64,000 nucleotides of DNA from positions 1-64,000 of the forward strand of contig NZ_JAWUDN010000011.1 of NCBI RefSeq assembly GCF_044430645.1, written 5' to 3'. Below are positions 53,079 through 61,903 of this stretch, one piece after another (within the stretch, counting starts at the first letter, position 1; each line of letters opens with the position of its first letter). This DNA comes from Ewingella allii (GTDB lineage: Bacteria; Pseudomonadota; Gammaproteobacteria; Enterobacterales; Enterobacteriaceae). The notes below the pieces were generated by a model, which was not told the origin of the DNA, made no database searches, and worked only from the letters and a program-made list of their open reading frames with translations. Both the position numbers and the translations under genes were made by a program.

Positions 53079-54632
53079 TTAATCCTCTCGGGCAAAAAGT
53101 GCCTCAATAAAATCGTCAGCCTTAAATGGCCGTAAATCTTCGATGCCTTCACCTACCCCGATGTAACGGATAGGAATTTCAAACTGGTCGGCGATGGCGA
53201 AGATAACCCCACCTTTAGCGGTACCGTCCAGTTTAGTCAAAGTAATACCGGTCAGACCCACGGCTTCATTGAATAATTTTGCCTGACTCACCGCATTCTG
53301 GCCGGTGCTGGCATCGAGCGTCAGCATAACCTCATGAGGGGCGTCTTCGTCCAGTTTTTTCATGACGCGGACAATCTTCTTCAGCTCTTCCATCAGGTGC
53401 GATTTATTCTGCAAACGCCCGGCGGTGTCGGCGATCAACACGTCGATGCCACGGGCCTTGGCGGCCTGAATGGCGTCGAAAATTACCGAGGCAGAATCTG
53501 CACCAGTATGCTGGGCAATCACTGGGATCTTGTTGCGCTGTCCCCACACTTGCAGCTGTTCTACTGCCGCCGCGCGGAAGGTATCGCCCGCCGCCAGCAT
53601 CACGGATTTGCCTTCGGCTTCAAACTGGCGCGCCAATTTACCGATAGTGGTCGTCTTACCCACGCCGTTTACGCCAACCATCAGAATGACATACGGGCTT
53701 TTGCCACTGACATCCAGCGGTTGATCGACTTTGGCCAGAATTTCGGACATTTCTTCCTTCAGCTTGCCGTACAGCGCGTCCGCGTCTTTCAACTGCTTGC
53801 GGCTGGCGTGTTCGGTCAGCGAAGTGATGATTTTACGGGTGGTTTCGACGCCCACGTCGGCAACGATCAGCTGCTCTTCCAGCTCCTCGAACAAATCGTC
53901 ATCAATCTTCTTGCCGCGGAACAGGCTGATAAAGCCTGAGCCAAGATTTTGCTTAGTTTTAACCAGACTGCGCTTAAGACGGGCGAAGAAGCCCTCTTTG
54001 GTCGGGCGATCTTGCTCAGTTTCGCTGGCTGGCAGGGTGATGATAGGTTCCAGCGCGACAGGCAGCGGCTCTTCTTGCGCCAGCTCTTTGGCAATAATGG
54101 CATCGTCGATGGTGTCGAGGTCGTCCTGATGCTGGTCAGCGGCGATTTCCTCAGCGGATTCAACGAACTCGTCTTCCACCAGTTCTTCATGCTGCTCGAC
54201 GGCAACCTGCTCGGTGACAGCAACAATCTCTTCTGCCAACTCTTCAGCGGCTAAATCTTTAGCCACTGCTTCTTCGGCAGACAGTTCATCAAGCACCGGC
54301 TCGGCAGGAAGTTCATGCACGGGTTCATAGATAGGTTCGATTTCCACCGCGGCTTCGGCGCTGGTGGTGGTGTCCCACTCGCCGGGGCGATCCTCGACCG
54401 GAACGCCGGGAGCTTCGACTTGTTGAGTCTCTTGCGGATGGGCTTCTACAGGGTGAGCGTCATCTTGCAGAAGTTCTTCTTGCGGCAAGCTGTCTGACGA
54501 AGGGGATTCAACAACCGGCTCTGGCTGTTCAATGTGAGCTTCTTGTTCCTGCGCTTCGGTTTTTTGCTGCTCTTCTTCCTGACGGCCACGCCCAAACCAG
54601 GAGAAAAAACCGCGTTTTTTATCTTTTGCCAT
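53079..54632 (-). CDS. ftsY: Signal recognition particle receptor FtsY
   Basis: SRP receptor GTPase that delivers ribosome-nascent chains to SecYEG. Acidic N-terminal A domain (residues about 15-210, rich in Glu, Ala, Val and Gln), then the NG domain with GVNGVGKTTTIGKLA, the DTAGR switch and TKLDGTAKGG. 517 aa, slightly longer than E. coli FtsY (497), the difference lying in the low-complexity A domain. Confidence 0.98.
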   Translation of the reverse strand: MAKDKKRGFFSWFGRGRQEEEQQKTEAQEQEAHIEQPEPVVESPSSDSLPQEELLQDDAHPVEAHPQETQQVEAPGVPVEDRPGEWDTTTSAEAAVEIEPIYEPVHELPAEPVLDELSAEEAVAKDLAAEELAEEIVAVTEQVAVEQHEELVEDEFVESAEEIAADQHQDDLDTIDDAIIAKELAQEEPLPVALEPIITLPASETEQDRPTKEGFFARLKRSLVKTKQNLGSGFISLFRGKKIDDDLFEELEEQLIVADVGVETTRKIITSLTEHASRKQLKDADALYGKLKEEMSEILAKVDQPLDVSGKSPYVILMVGVNGVGKTTTIGKLARQFEAEGKSVMLAAGDTFRAAAVEQLQVWGQRNKIPVIAQHTGADSASVIFDAIQAAKARGIDVLIADTAGRLQNKSHLMEELKKIVRVMKKLDEDAPHEVMLTLDASTGQNAVSQAKLFNEAVGLTGITLTKLDGTAKGGVIFAIADQFEIPIRYIGVGEGIEDLRPFKADDFIEALFARED

Positions 54633-54857
54633 TTTACAACTTCACTCCTCGCCGTTAATTCAGGGCGAACGGATTGTTAATAGGATAATGCCTTGCAGTC
54701 TATCACTTTCCACCCGCCCCCTACACACCTGCGTATTGATTTACGGAGAGTATTCAATCAGGAATGTTAAATGTTTCCCCAACGGCGGCACACCAGTAGA
54801 ATAGCGGCAACTGATTTACTAGCGCGCTGCACTGACGGCGTAATATTGAAGTGAAAT

Positions 54858-55475
54858 ATGGCGAAAAAACCTAATACCGCCGCCGCAGGTCAAATTCGAC
54901 TGATTGGCGGCCAGTGGCGCGGACGAAAATTGCCTGTGCCGAACAGCCCCGGCCTGCGCCCGACCACCGATCGCGTGCGCGAAACCTTATTTAACTGGCT
55001 GGCGCCGATGATTCAGGGAGCACGCTGCCTGGACTGCTTCGCGGGCAGCGGCGCGCTGGGTATCGAAGCCCTCTCCCGCTATGCCGGCAGTGCCACCCTG
55101 CTAGAGTTCGAACGCCCGGTTGCTCAGCAGTTGGAGAAAAACCTGGCGGTGCTCAATGCCAAAGACGCCACCGTGGTTAACACCAACGCGCTAAGTTGGC
55201 TGGCCAAGAACGGCACGCCCTTTGATATCGTGTTTATCGACCCGCCTTTCCGCAAAGGCATTTTGTTAGAAACGCTGACCTTGCTGGAACAACAGGGCTG
55301 GCTGGCTGACGAAGCCTGGATTTATGTCGAAGCGGAAGTCGAACACGGCGCAATCCCCGTGCCCGCAGGCTGGCGTCTGCATCGCGAAAAGGTCGCCGGG
55401 CAAGTGGCTTACCGTTTGTACCATCGAGATATTGCGCCAAACGCTGGCGAAGAAGATTCTGAACAGGAGCAGTAA
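54858..55475 (+). CDS. rsmD: 16S rRNA m2G966 methyltransferase
   Basis: SAM-dependent methyltransferase acting on G966 of 16S rRNA. SAM motif LDCFAGSGALGIEAL and catalytic FIDPPF motif are present. 205 aa. Divergent from ftsY across 225 bp that hold no other gene, as in E. coli. yhhL follows after one base. Confidence 0.96.
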   Translation: MAKKPNTAAAGQIRLIGGQWRGRKLPVPNSPGLRPTTDRVRETLFNWLAPMIQGARCLDCFAGSGALGIEALSRYAGSATLLEFERPVAQQLEKNLAVLNAKDATVVNTNALSWLAKNGTPFDIVFIDPPFRKGILLETLTLLEQQGWLADEAWIYVEAEVEHGAIPVPAGWRLHREKVAGQVAYRLYHRDIAPNAGEEDSEQEQ

Positions 55476-55476
55476 T

Positions 55477-55755
55477 ATGTTAATTAACGTGGGTCGCTTG
55501 TTGATGCTGTGCATCTGGGCATTTTTGCTGATGAATATCATTCATCCGTTTCCAAAACCGATGAAATATTTCCTCGACGTCGCCATGGTGTTCATGTTCT
55601 TCATGCACGGCCTGCAAATCATGCTGCTCAAAGCCACCCAAGGTAAAGATCAGAACAAGATTGGTGGCTGGCTCCAGCTGCGCATCTTCCTGTTTGGCGT
55701 GTTCGAATTGCTGGCGTGGCAGAAAAAGCAGCCACCGCTGCCGCCGAAGAAGTAG
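55477..55755 (+). CDS. yhhL: DUF1145 membrane protein YhhL
   Basis: 92-aa inner-membrane protein with about three helices and a Pro/Lys tail (KKQPPLPPKK). Function unknown. The start at 55477 follows the rsmD stop by one base and has AGGAGCAGTAAT upstream; a longer frame reaches back into rsmD and is not credible. E. coli YhhL has the same position. Confidence 0.9.
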   Translation: MLINVGRLLMLCIWAFLLMNIIHPFPKPMKYFLDVAMVFMFFMHGLQIMLLKATQGKDQNKIGGWLQLRIFLFGVFELLAWQKKQPPLPPKK

Positions 55756-55768
55756 TTATTTCAACTGG

Positions 55769-56140
55769 TTATCGCTTTTGTGTGTCGTCATCTGCCGCGA
55801 AAGCGATAAACCTTGTCCCTTTCACCTGCAAGACTCCCTTCTGGCCCTTCGCCAAGCCGTCGTAATCTTTCATTTCGATTTTTAACTTTATCTCACTGCC
55901 ACCGACCAGAGGCTTGAAGTAGGCTTCATAATTACGGTCTTCCACCGGGATCTCCTCCCGCTGGCGCGAACGACGATTAGGGGAGAGATAGTCCCGTTTG
56001 GCCGTCACTTCCACGGCAATCTCTTTCAGCGGAGCCGCATCGTTATCCGCATTTTCACGGCGCTGGTGCAGGTATTGGCGGGTGGCAAAAAAGGCAATCA
56101 CCACCAAAACCAGCAGGAAAATCATCGGCGGTTTGCTCAT
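55769..56140 (-). CDS. yhhM: DUF2500 protein YhhM
   Basis: 123 aa with an N-terminal membrane anchor (residues about 5-22) and a beta-rich domain outside the membrane (AVEVTAKRDYLSPNRR, GVLQVKGTRFIAF). Function unknown. Convergent with yhhL, 13 bp apart, as in E. coli. Confidence 0.9.
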   Translation of the reverse strand: MSKPPMIFLLVLVVIAFFATRQYLHQRRENADNDAAPLKEIAVEVTAKRDYLSPNRRSRQREEIPVEDRNYEAYFKPLVGGSEIKLKIEMKDYDGLAKGQKGVLQVKGTRFIAFAADDDTQKR

Positions 56141-56334
56141 GGTTCAGGTTTCTTCTCTGATGATGGGAACAGTTTTGTTCCGTCACTTTAGCGGCAAATG
56201 TAGGGCAATTGCACTAATGCGCGGTGGATTCTGATTGTCGGCGAGGCGCGCTGTCTCCTACACTGAAATCAACACAGGACGGTTTCCTGACAGGCAGCAG
56301 TTTGCCTAGGTTTTATTTTAAATAAGGATAAACA

Positions 56335-56961
56335 ATGAGTTGGCCATTTCTTGCCGTATTTTTCTCTGGCTGGTTATACGTGGATGCCAGCTACCGTGGG
56401 CCGCGCTGGCAGCGCTGGCTGTTCAAACCCGTCACCTTATTACTGCTGCTGCTTTTAGCCTGGCAAGCGCCGGAGCTGAATGTTTACAGCTATCTGATTT
56501 TACTGGGTCTGGCGGCGACGCTGGTGGCAGACGGCCTGTTGCTGCTGCCGGAGGAGCGATTCCTCTACGCCATCGGCGCCTTCTTCCTGTCGCATCTGCT
56601 CTATACCCTGAGCTTTGCCAGCCAGATGACGCTGACCTTTTTCTGGCCGCTGCCGCTGGCGCTGATTGTGATTGGCGCGGTACTGTTGGCGGTGATCTGG
56701 TCGCGGCTGGCGGAACTGCGTTGGGCGGTGTCCACTTACATCGGCATGACGCTGCTGATGGTGTGGCTGGCGGGTGAGCAGTATTTCGCGCGCAGCACCG
56801 ATCTGGCTTTCTCCCTGCTGTGCGGCACCCTGCTGCTGTTACTTGGCAACGTGTTCTGGCTGGTGAGCCGCTATCGCTTCAAGTTTAAAGCGGCAGACGC
56901 GCTGGTGGCAGCCTGCTATTTCGGCGGCCACTTCCTGATTGTTCGCTCGCTCTACCTCTAA
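56335..56961 (+). CDS. yhhN: YhhN/TMEM86 family membrane protein
   Basis: 208 aa, eight or so hydrophobic helices, same length as E. coli YhhN. The family includes the eukaryotic lysoplasmalogenase TMEM86; the bacterial activity is not established. AAATAAGGATAAACA precedes the ATG. zntA lies 133 bp downstream. Confidence 0.9.
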   Translation: MSWPFLAVFFSGWLYVDASYRGPRWQRWLFKPVTLLLLLLLAWQAPELNVYSYLILLGLAATLVADGLLLLPEERFLYAIGAFFLSHLLYTLSFASQMTLTFFWPLPLALIVIGAVLLAVIWSRLAELRWAVSTYIGMTLLMVWLAGEQYFARSTDLAFSLLCGTLLLLLGNVFWLVSRYRFKFKAADALVAACYFGGHFLIVRSLYL

Positions 56962-57027
56962 TCTTCTGCGCGGAGCCGCCCGGCTCCGCCATTTCACGTC
57001 TCCCATAACGTCCTGTGCTATTTTTCC

Positions 57028-57059
57028 TTGACCTTGGAGTTGACTCCAAGGATTAGACT
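57028..57059 (+). promoter_or_regulatory. ZntR-type promoter of zntA
   Basis: -35 TTGACC (57028-57033) and -10 TAGACT (57054-57059) are 20 bp apart, with the perfect dyad CCTTGGAGTTGACTCCAAGG (57032-57051) between them. An overlong spacer holding a dyad is the mark of MerR-family activation, and the dyad resembles the E. coli ZntR site. Zinc, cadmium or lead induction is expected. Confidence 0.9.
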
Positions 57060-57094
57060 GTCGGCAATCCCACTCTGTTTCGACAGGAGGCAGT

Positions 57095-59464
57095 ATGTTA
57101 CAGCCACAAAAACACGCCACCAGCCGCTGCGGCTGCGCGTCAGACAAATGCGCCAAGCCAACCATGCTGCGCATTAATAAAATCAGTGAGAAGGCCCACA
57201 GTGAGCCGCATCCGGCTACCTGTTGCAGTGATAAAGCGCCGCTCGCGACGTCAGCTTGCTGCGCATCCGACACCTGTGCGACACAACCCAGTGAGCACTC
57301 ACCAACTTCTACAGAAGACGACGGCGGTGGTTCGGCCGACGAAGAGAGCGATCCCAGCGGGCTTGGCCAGCAATTAAGCTGGAAAGTGTCCGGCATGGAC
57401 TGCCCCGCCTGCGCCCGCGCCATTGAAACCGCGGTGGGTAAAATCACCGGCGTGAATAGCGTTAAGGTGCAGTTCTCCACCGAGAAACTGCTGGTGAACG
57501 CCGCCACAGACATCTCCCCGCAGGTCCAACAAGCCGTGACGGGTGCCGGTTTCACCCTGCAATCCCTGAATTCGCAGTCTGCGTCGGCACAGGCCGCGCC
57601 AGAGAAAACCCCTTCTTTCCTGCAAGAGTATGCACCGCTGCTGGCGTTAATCGCCCTGATGGCGGTGAGCTGGGTGCTGAGCAAAGTCAGCCCGCGTCTG
57701 GGAGAAATTGCCTTTATCGCTACCACGCTGGTCGGCCTGTGGCCGGTGCTGCGTCAGGCGATTCGCTCTACCCGCTCCGGTTCGCCATTTACCATTGAAA
57801 CCCTGATGAGCGTCGCCGCGCTCGGCGCGTTGTTTATCGGCGCGACGGCGGAAGCCGCGATGGTCCTGCTGCTGTTTATGATTGGCGAGCGGCTGGAAGG
57901 GTTCGCCGCAAATCGCGCGCGCAGCGGCGTGAAGTCGCTGATGGCGCTGATCCCCGATAGCGCGGTGAAAATGGTCGCAGGCAAACCTGTCAGCGTGGCG
58001 GTGAGCGACCTGCGCCCCGGCGATGTGATTGAAGTCGCCGCGGGCGGGCGTTTGCCAACCGACGCCCTGCTGCTCGACAGCGCGGCCAGCTTTGATGAAA
58101 GCGCCCTGACCGGTGAGTCCGTCCCGGTCGAACGCCAGCCCGGCGAGAAGATCCCCGCCGGTAGCCTGTGCGTGGACAGCGTTGCAAGGCTGAGCGTGGC
58201 GTCAGCGCCGGGAGCCAGCGCCATTGACCGGATTCTGCAATTGATTGAAGAAGCCGACGAGCGCCGCGCGCCCATCGAACGCTTCCTCGACACCTTCAGC
58301 CGTTACTACACGCCAGCCATCATGCTGATGTCGCTGCTGGTGATTTTGATCCCGCCGCTGGCGATGGGTCTACCTTGGGAAACCTGGATTTATCGCGGCC
58401 TGACGCTGCTATTGATTGGTTGCCCGTGCGCGCTGGTGATCTCCACTCCGGCGGCCATTACCTCCGGGCTGGCGGCGGCCACCCGACAGGGTGCGCTGAT
58501 TAAAGGCGGCGCGGCGCTGGAGCAGTTAGCCGTAATTCAAACCGTGGCGCTGGATAAAACCGGCACCCTGACCGAAGGTAAGCCAGAAGTCACCGACGTT
58601 CAGACGTTCGATGGCGCGAGCGATAACGAGATGCTGAGCCTGGCGGCGGCGGTGGAAGCGGGTTCGCATCACCCTCTGGCGCTGGCCATCATCAACCGCG
58701 CGGCTCGGGAAAACCCTCTGCCACTCAATGCGCAAGATCGCCGCGCCTTGGCGGGTTCTGGCGTCGAAGGGGTGGTGTCCGGCAAGAAGATTCAGGTATT
58801 AGCGCCGAAGCATCTGGCGAGTGAAAACGTCACTGAGGAGCGCCTGAGCCAAATCGCCGAATGGGAATCTGCCGGTAAAACCGTGGTTGCCGTGCTGCAA
58901 GATGGCAAGGCCATCGGCCTGATCGCCATGCAGGACAAGCTGCGCGACGACGCCGTGAGCGCGCTGGCCGAGCTGAAAGCGCTGGGAGTTTCTGCCGTCA
59001 TGCTGACCGGCGATAACCCCCGCGCCGCCAAAACCATTGCTGACCGACTGGGCATTGATTACCGCGCCGGGCTGCTGCCGGCGGATAAAGTCGAGGCCGT
59101 GACCGCGCTGAACGCTAAACATCCAACGGCGATGGTGGGTGACGGTATCAATGACGCGCCGGCCATGAAGGCGGCGCGGATTGGGATTGCCATGGGCAGT
59201 GGGACGGACGTAGCGCTGGAAACGGCAGATGCCGCACTGACCCACAATCGCCTGAACGGTCTGGCGGAGATGATTAAGCTGTCGCGCGCCACCCGCGCCA
59301 ATATCCGCCAGAACATCACCATTGCTCTGGGCCTGAAGGCGATTTTCCTGGTGACGACGCTGATGGGGCTAACCGGGCTGTGGCTGGCGGTGCTGGCTGA
59401 CTCAGGGGCAACCGCGCTGGTCACCGCCAACGCGTTGCGCCTGCTGCGCAAGAAGAAACAGTAA
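57095..59464 (+). CDS. zntA: Zinc/cadmium/lead-exporting P1B-type ATPase
   Basis: Exports Zn2+, Cd2+ and Pb2+ across the inner membrane. Cys-rich N-terminus (CGCASDKCAKP; CCSD, CCASDTC clusters in residues 1-65) and a heavy-metal domain with MDCPACARAI. Core motifs: TGES, CPC in GCPCALVIST, phosphorylation site DKTGTLT and GDGINDAPAM. 789 aa, longer than E. coli ZntA (732) because of the extra Cys/His/Ser-rich N-terminus. Only 4 bp from the convergent tusA. Confidence 0.97.
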   Translation: MLQPQKHATSRCGCASDKCAKPTMLRINKISEKAHSEPHPATCCSDKAPLATSACCASDTCATQPSEHSPTSTEDDGGGSADEESDPSGLGQQLSWKVSGMDCPACARAIETAVGKITGVNSVKVQFSTEKLLVNAATDISPQVQQAVTGAGFTLQSLNSQSASAQAAPEKTPSFLQEYAPLLALIALMAVSWVLSKVSPRLGEIAFIATTLVGLWPVLRQAIRSTRSGSPFTIETLMSVAALGALFIGATAEAAMVLLLFMIGERLEGFAANRARSGVKSLMALIPDSAVKMVAGKPVSVAVSDLRPGDVIEVAAGGRLPTDALLLDSAASFDESALTGESVPVERQPGEKIPAGSLCVDSVARLSVASAPGASAIDRILQLIEEADERRAPIERFLDTFSRYYTPAIMLMSLLVILIPPLAMGLPWETWIYRGLTLLLIGCPCALVISTPAAITSGLAAATRQGALIKGGAALEQLAVIQTVALDKTGTLTEGKPEVTDVQTFDGASDNEMLSLAAAVEAGSHHPLALAIINRAARENPLPLNAQDRRALAGSGVEGVVSGKKIQVLAPKHLASENVTEERLSQIAEWESAGKTVVAVLQDGKAIGLIAMQDKLRDDAVSALAELKALGVSAVMLTGDNPRAAKTIADRLGIDYRAGLLPADKVEAVTALNAKHPTAMVGDGINDAPAMKAARIGIAMGSGTDVALETADAALTHNRLNGLAEMIKLSRATRANIRQNITIALGLKAIFLVTTLMGLTGLWLAVLADSGATALVTANALRLLRKKKQ

Positions 59465-59468
59465 GCAG

Positions 59469-59726
59469 TTACTCCGGCTGGAGAAGCCCTTTCGCCAGCA
59501 AATAGCGGTACGGCAGCTGTTCAGTGTCGGCCGCTAGCAACGTATGTTCCATAAAACGGCAGAAACCCGGAATGTCGCGGGTGGTGGCGGGGTCATCCGC
59601 GATCACCAGCAGGGTTTCGCCGTCTTTCATGCCACGCACCGTTTTACGCACCATCATCACGGGCTCGGGGCAGCGCAAACCTAAGGCATCTAACTGGTGG
59701 TCAGGGTTCAAAAAGGGATCATTCAT
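59469..59726 (-). CDS. tusA: Sulfur carrier protein TusA
   Basis: Receives persulfide sulfur from IscS and passes it to TusBCD for 2-thiouridine in tRNA; also feeds molybdenum cofactor synthesis. Catalytic Cys in LDALGLRCPEPVMMVRKTVR, and the conserved ADDPATTRDIPGFC. The start at 59726 (MNDPFLNPDHQ) gives 85 aa and aligns with E. coli (81 aa); an ATG four codons earlier lacks conservation. Confidence 0.96.
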   Translation of the reverse strand: MNDPFLNPDHQLDALGLRCPEPVMMVRKTVRGMKDGETLLVIADDPATTRDIPGFCRFMEHTLLAADTEQLPYRYLLAKGLLQPE

Positions 59727-60040
59727 GGTCTGTCTCACGTCGTGGGCCCGGCTAACATCGCCGCGCTTTGAAGGATGACGAGTATACGCCGCAGATTTTC
59801 AGGAGCAACCTGCGCCAACGATTGCGCTAAAATTAACCATTGCATTACCCGTCTAAACAGTTAACATGCGCGCCGCGCGCTTGATTGTTAGTTCATCCTA
59901 AGAGTGAATTCACAGAAAGAGTCGCGCACCTAAATCGATAAACATTGGGTTCCCTCACCCCAATCAACCACACTCGACATCATGCGTTGTCGCCCAAAGG
60001 CGTCAGCGAGCAGGTGAAGGGTATAAAAAGGCCACAATCT

Positions 60041-60712
60041 ATGTATTCGTTCACTGAGCAACAGCGCTTTAATGCGTTGATATGGCTATCTTTATTCCAT
60101 ATCGCCATCATCACTTCCAGTAACTATCTGGTACAGCTGCCGGTTTCTGCTTTCGGCCTGCACACCACCTGGGGTGCTTTCACTTTTCCGTTCATCTTTC
60201 TGGCAACCGACCTGACCGTGCGTATTTTTGGCGCGCCGCTGGCTCGACGCATTATTTTGTCCGTCATGATGCCCGCGCTGGTGATCTCCTATGTGATTTC
60301 CGCCCTGTTCTTTGAAGCACAGTGGCAAGGGTTTGAAGCCCTGAGCAGCGTCAATATCATGGTTGCCCGTATCGCCACCGCCAGCTTTATGGCCTACGTG
60401 CTGGGGCAGATCCTCGACGTGCACGTCTTCAACCGCCTGCGCCAAATGCGCCGCTGGTGGATTGCGCCCGCCGCCGCCATGTTCTTGGGCAACATCAGCG
60501 ACACTCTGTCTTTCTTCTTCATCGCCTTCTACAAAAGCAGCAATGCATTTATGGCCGACCACTGGGTGGAGATCGCCATGGTGGATTACGCCTTCAAAGT
60601 GCTGATCTGTCTGGTGTTCTTCTTGCCGATGTACGGCGTGCTGCTCAATATGCTGCTCAAACGCCTGTCGCAGAGCGGCCATGACGCGCGATTTCCACTG
60701 AGTTCACACTAA
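60041..60712 (+). CDS. yhhQ: Queuosine precursor transporter YhhQ
   Basis: Inner-membrane carrier (ECF-independent QueT/YhhQ family) for 7-cyano-7-deazaguanine or preQ1, used to make queuosine in tRNA. About six helices; TSSNYLVQLPVS and FLATDLTVRIFGAPLARRII are strongly conserved. The start at 60041 (MYSFTEQQRF) aligns with E. coli; 223 aa. A longer frame from 59945 would add 32 unconserved residues. I see no convincing preQ1 riboswitch in the leader. Confidence 0.93.
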   Translation: MYSFTEQQRFNALIWLSLFHIAIITSSNYLVQLPVSAFGLHTTWGAFTFPFIFLATDLTVRIFGAPLARRIILSVMMPALVISYVISALFFEAQWQGFEALSSVNIMVARIATASFMAYVLGQILDVHVFNRLRQMRRWWIAPAAAMFLGNISDTLSFFFIAFYKSSNAFMADHWVEIAMVDYAFKVLICLVFFLPMYGVLLNMLLKRLSQSGHDARFPLSSH

Positions 60713-60743
60713 TCGCAGGCGACTCAAGGTTTTTAGCTAAAGT

Positions 60744-60856
60744 CATTGACGTTGTAGCAAGGCAGCAAACGAGAGAATTCCGATGAGCTGACTTAAGTCA
60801 GTGATTCGGATGAAAGAGTGCAGCTAACGCGGCTACAACTTCAAGGACGAAAGATA
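60744..60856. repeat. Diverged ERIC-type repeat with compensated stem
   Basis: Same architecture as the ERIC pair near 7.8 kb (AAGGCAGCAAACGAGAGAA on the left, GTGCAGCTAACGCGGCTACAAC on the right). The core changes to CCGATGAGCTGACTTAAGTCAG followed by TGATTCGG, keeping base pairing: CTGACTTAAGTCAG is a perfect dyad. It lies between yhhQ and dcrB, both on the plus strand. Confidence 0.8.
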
Positions 60857-60944
60857 AATCTGACTTGCATTTGTTTACTGGATGAGTTGCCATAGATGCA
60901 GTTAAATCAAGAATCTATGGCGCGTTAAAATCAAAGGATGCCTT

Positions 60945-61511
60945 ATGCGTAACTTAGTGAAATTTGCAGGAATGGCGGTGCTGATTGCAGGTCTTGCGGC
61001 TTGCGATGGAAATACCAGCGATAAAGCCGCTGCCGACAAGGGCGCGCCTGCGGCGGCTGCCAGCACCACGGCGGTGCCGGTAAGCCTGCTCGACGGCAAA
61101 GTGACCTTCTCCCTGCCACAGGGAATGAGTGACCAGAGCGGCAAGCTCGGCAGTCAGGCCAACAATATGCACGTTTACGCTGACAAAACTGGCCAGAAAG
61201 CGGTGATTGTTATCCTTGGCGACAACACCACTGAGTCGCTGGAAGTGCTGGCAACTCGCCTGCAAGACCAGCAGCGCGCGCGTGATACCAACCTGCAAGT
61301 GGTGACCAATAAGTCGATTCAGATCAACGGGCAGACGTTGCAGCAGTACGACAGCATCATCTCTTCAGCAGGTCAGCAAGCCTACTCTTCCATCATTTTG
61401 GGCAAAGTAGACGACCATCTGCTGACGATTCAAATCTCACTGCCAGCCGATAATCAGCAGCAGGCGCAAACTGCCGCTGAAGCCATTATCAATACGCTGA
61501 AAGTGCAGTAA
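60945..61511 (+). CDS. dcrB: Lipoprotein DcrB
   Basis: 188-aa lipoprotein with signal peptide and lipobox LAAC at residues 17-20 (Asp follows the Cys, suggesting inner-membrane retention). The conserved domain is LLDGKVTFSLPQGMSDQSGKLGSQANNMHVY. E. coli DcrB was named for phage C1 and C6 adsorption/injection. 188 against 185 aa. Same position after yhhQ as in E. coli. Confidence 0.95.
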   Translation: MRNLVKFAGMAVLIAGLAACDGNTSDKAAADKGAPAAAASTTAVPVSLLDGKVTFSLPQGMSDQSGKLGSQANNMHVYADKTGQKAVIVILGDNTTESLEVLATRLQDQQRARDTNLQVVTNKSIQINGQTLQQYDSIISSAGQQAYSSIILGKVDDHLLTIQISLPADNQQQAQTAAEAIINTLKVQ

Positions 61512-61903
61512 GTCAGATTGCAAATTGCCAGAGCGGGGGCTTGCCCCGCTTTTTACTTTTCGGCCCCCCGTTCCTGTCACGCCTCTTCACATTAAAACAT
61601 TACCCTCTTTATGGACTTATTCGCGCAAAAACGAATAAAACCGCGCCACGGTGATTTTCTGCGCAACATAAAAACCAAAAATGTGATCTCTGTCCAGTAA
61701 AATGGGCTATTACGTATTTCCAATTGTTAATCAATGCCGCAAAATCCGCCTCCTGTTTCATAAAACTGTAACAATTCTGTCATCTATCACAGTTCGCTTA
61801 CGCTCATGTCGCTAGCATGGCGTTCGTTATAGAACATGAAAGGTTCAGTTTTATCGCCAGTCGCTCACGAGAGTGGCTCTGATCTATGCCATTGGAGGCG
61901 TTT
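61512..61903 (+). promoter_or_regulatory. glpT upstream region with GlpR operator
   Basis: 392 bp with no gene beyond the dcrB terminator. GCGTTCGTTATAGAACATG (61820-61838) matches the GlpR operator consensus (ATGTTCGWTAWCGAACAT) well; it ends about 65 bp before the glpT ATG. TGTGATCTCTGTCCAG near 61683 has one good CRP half. In E. coli glpTQ is repressed by GlpR and activated by CRP. Confidence 0.65.
61529..61556 (+). terminator. Rho-independent terminator of dcrB
   Basis: AGCGGGG-GCTT-GCCCCGCT followed by TTTTACTTTT, about 20 bp after the dcrB stop. Confidence 0.93.

Noticed and set aside
56839..57726. 295-codon minus-strand frame across yhhN and zntA
   Set aside because: Antisense to two recognised genes and the ZntR promoter, with no recognisable domain.
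59945..60040. 32-codon upstream extension of yhhQ, and a possible preQ1 riboswitch
   Set aside because: The extension is unconserved. I looked for a preQ1-I type loop and A-rich tail in the leader and found no convincing match.
61616..61637. TTATTCG-N8-CGAATAA inverted repeat as a second GlpR operator
   Set aside because: The 8-bp spacer does not fit the 4-bp centre of GlpR sites, so I did not list it.
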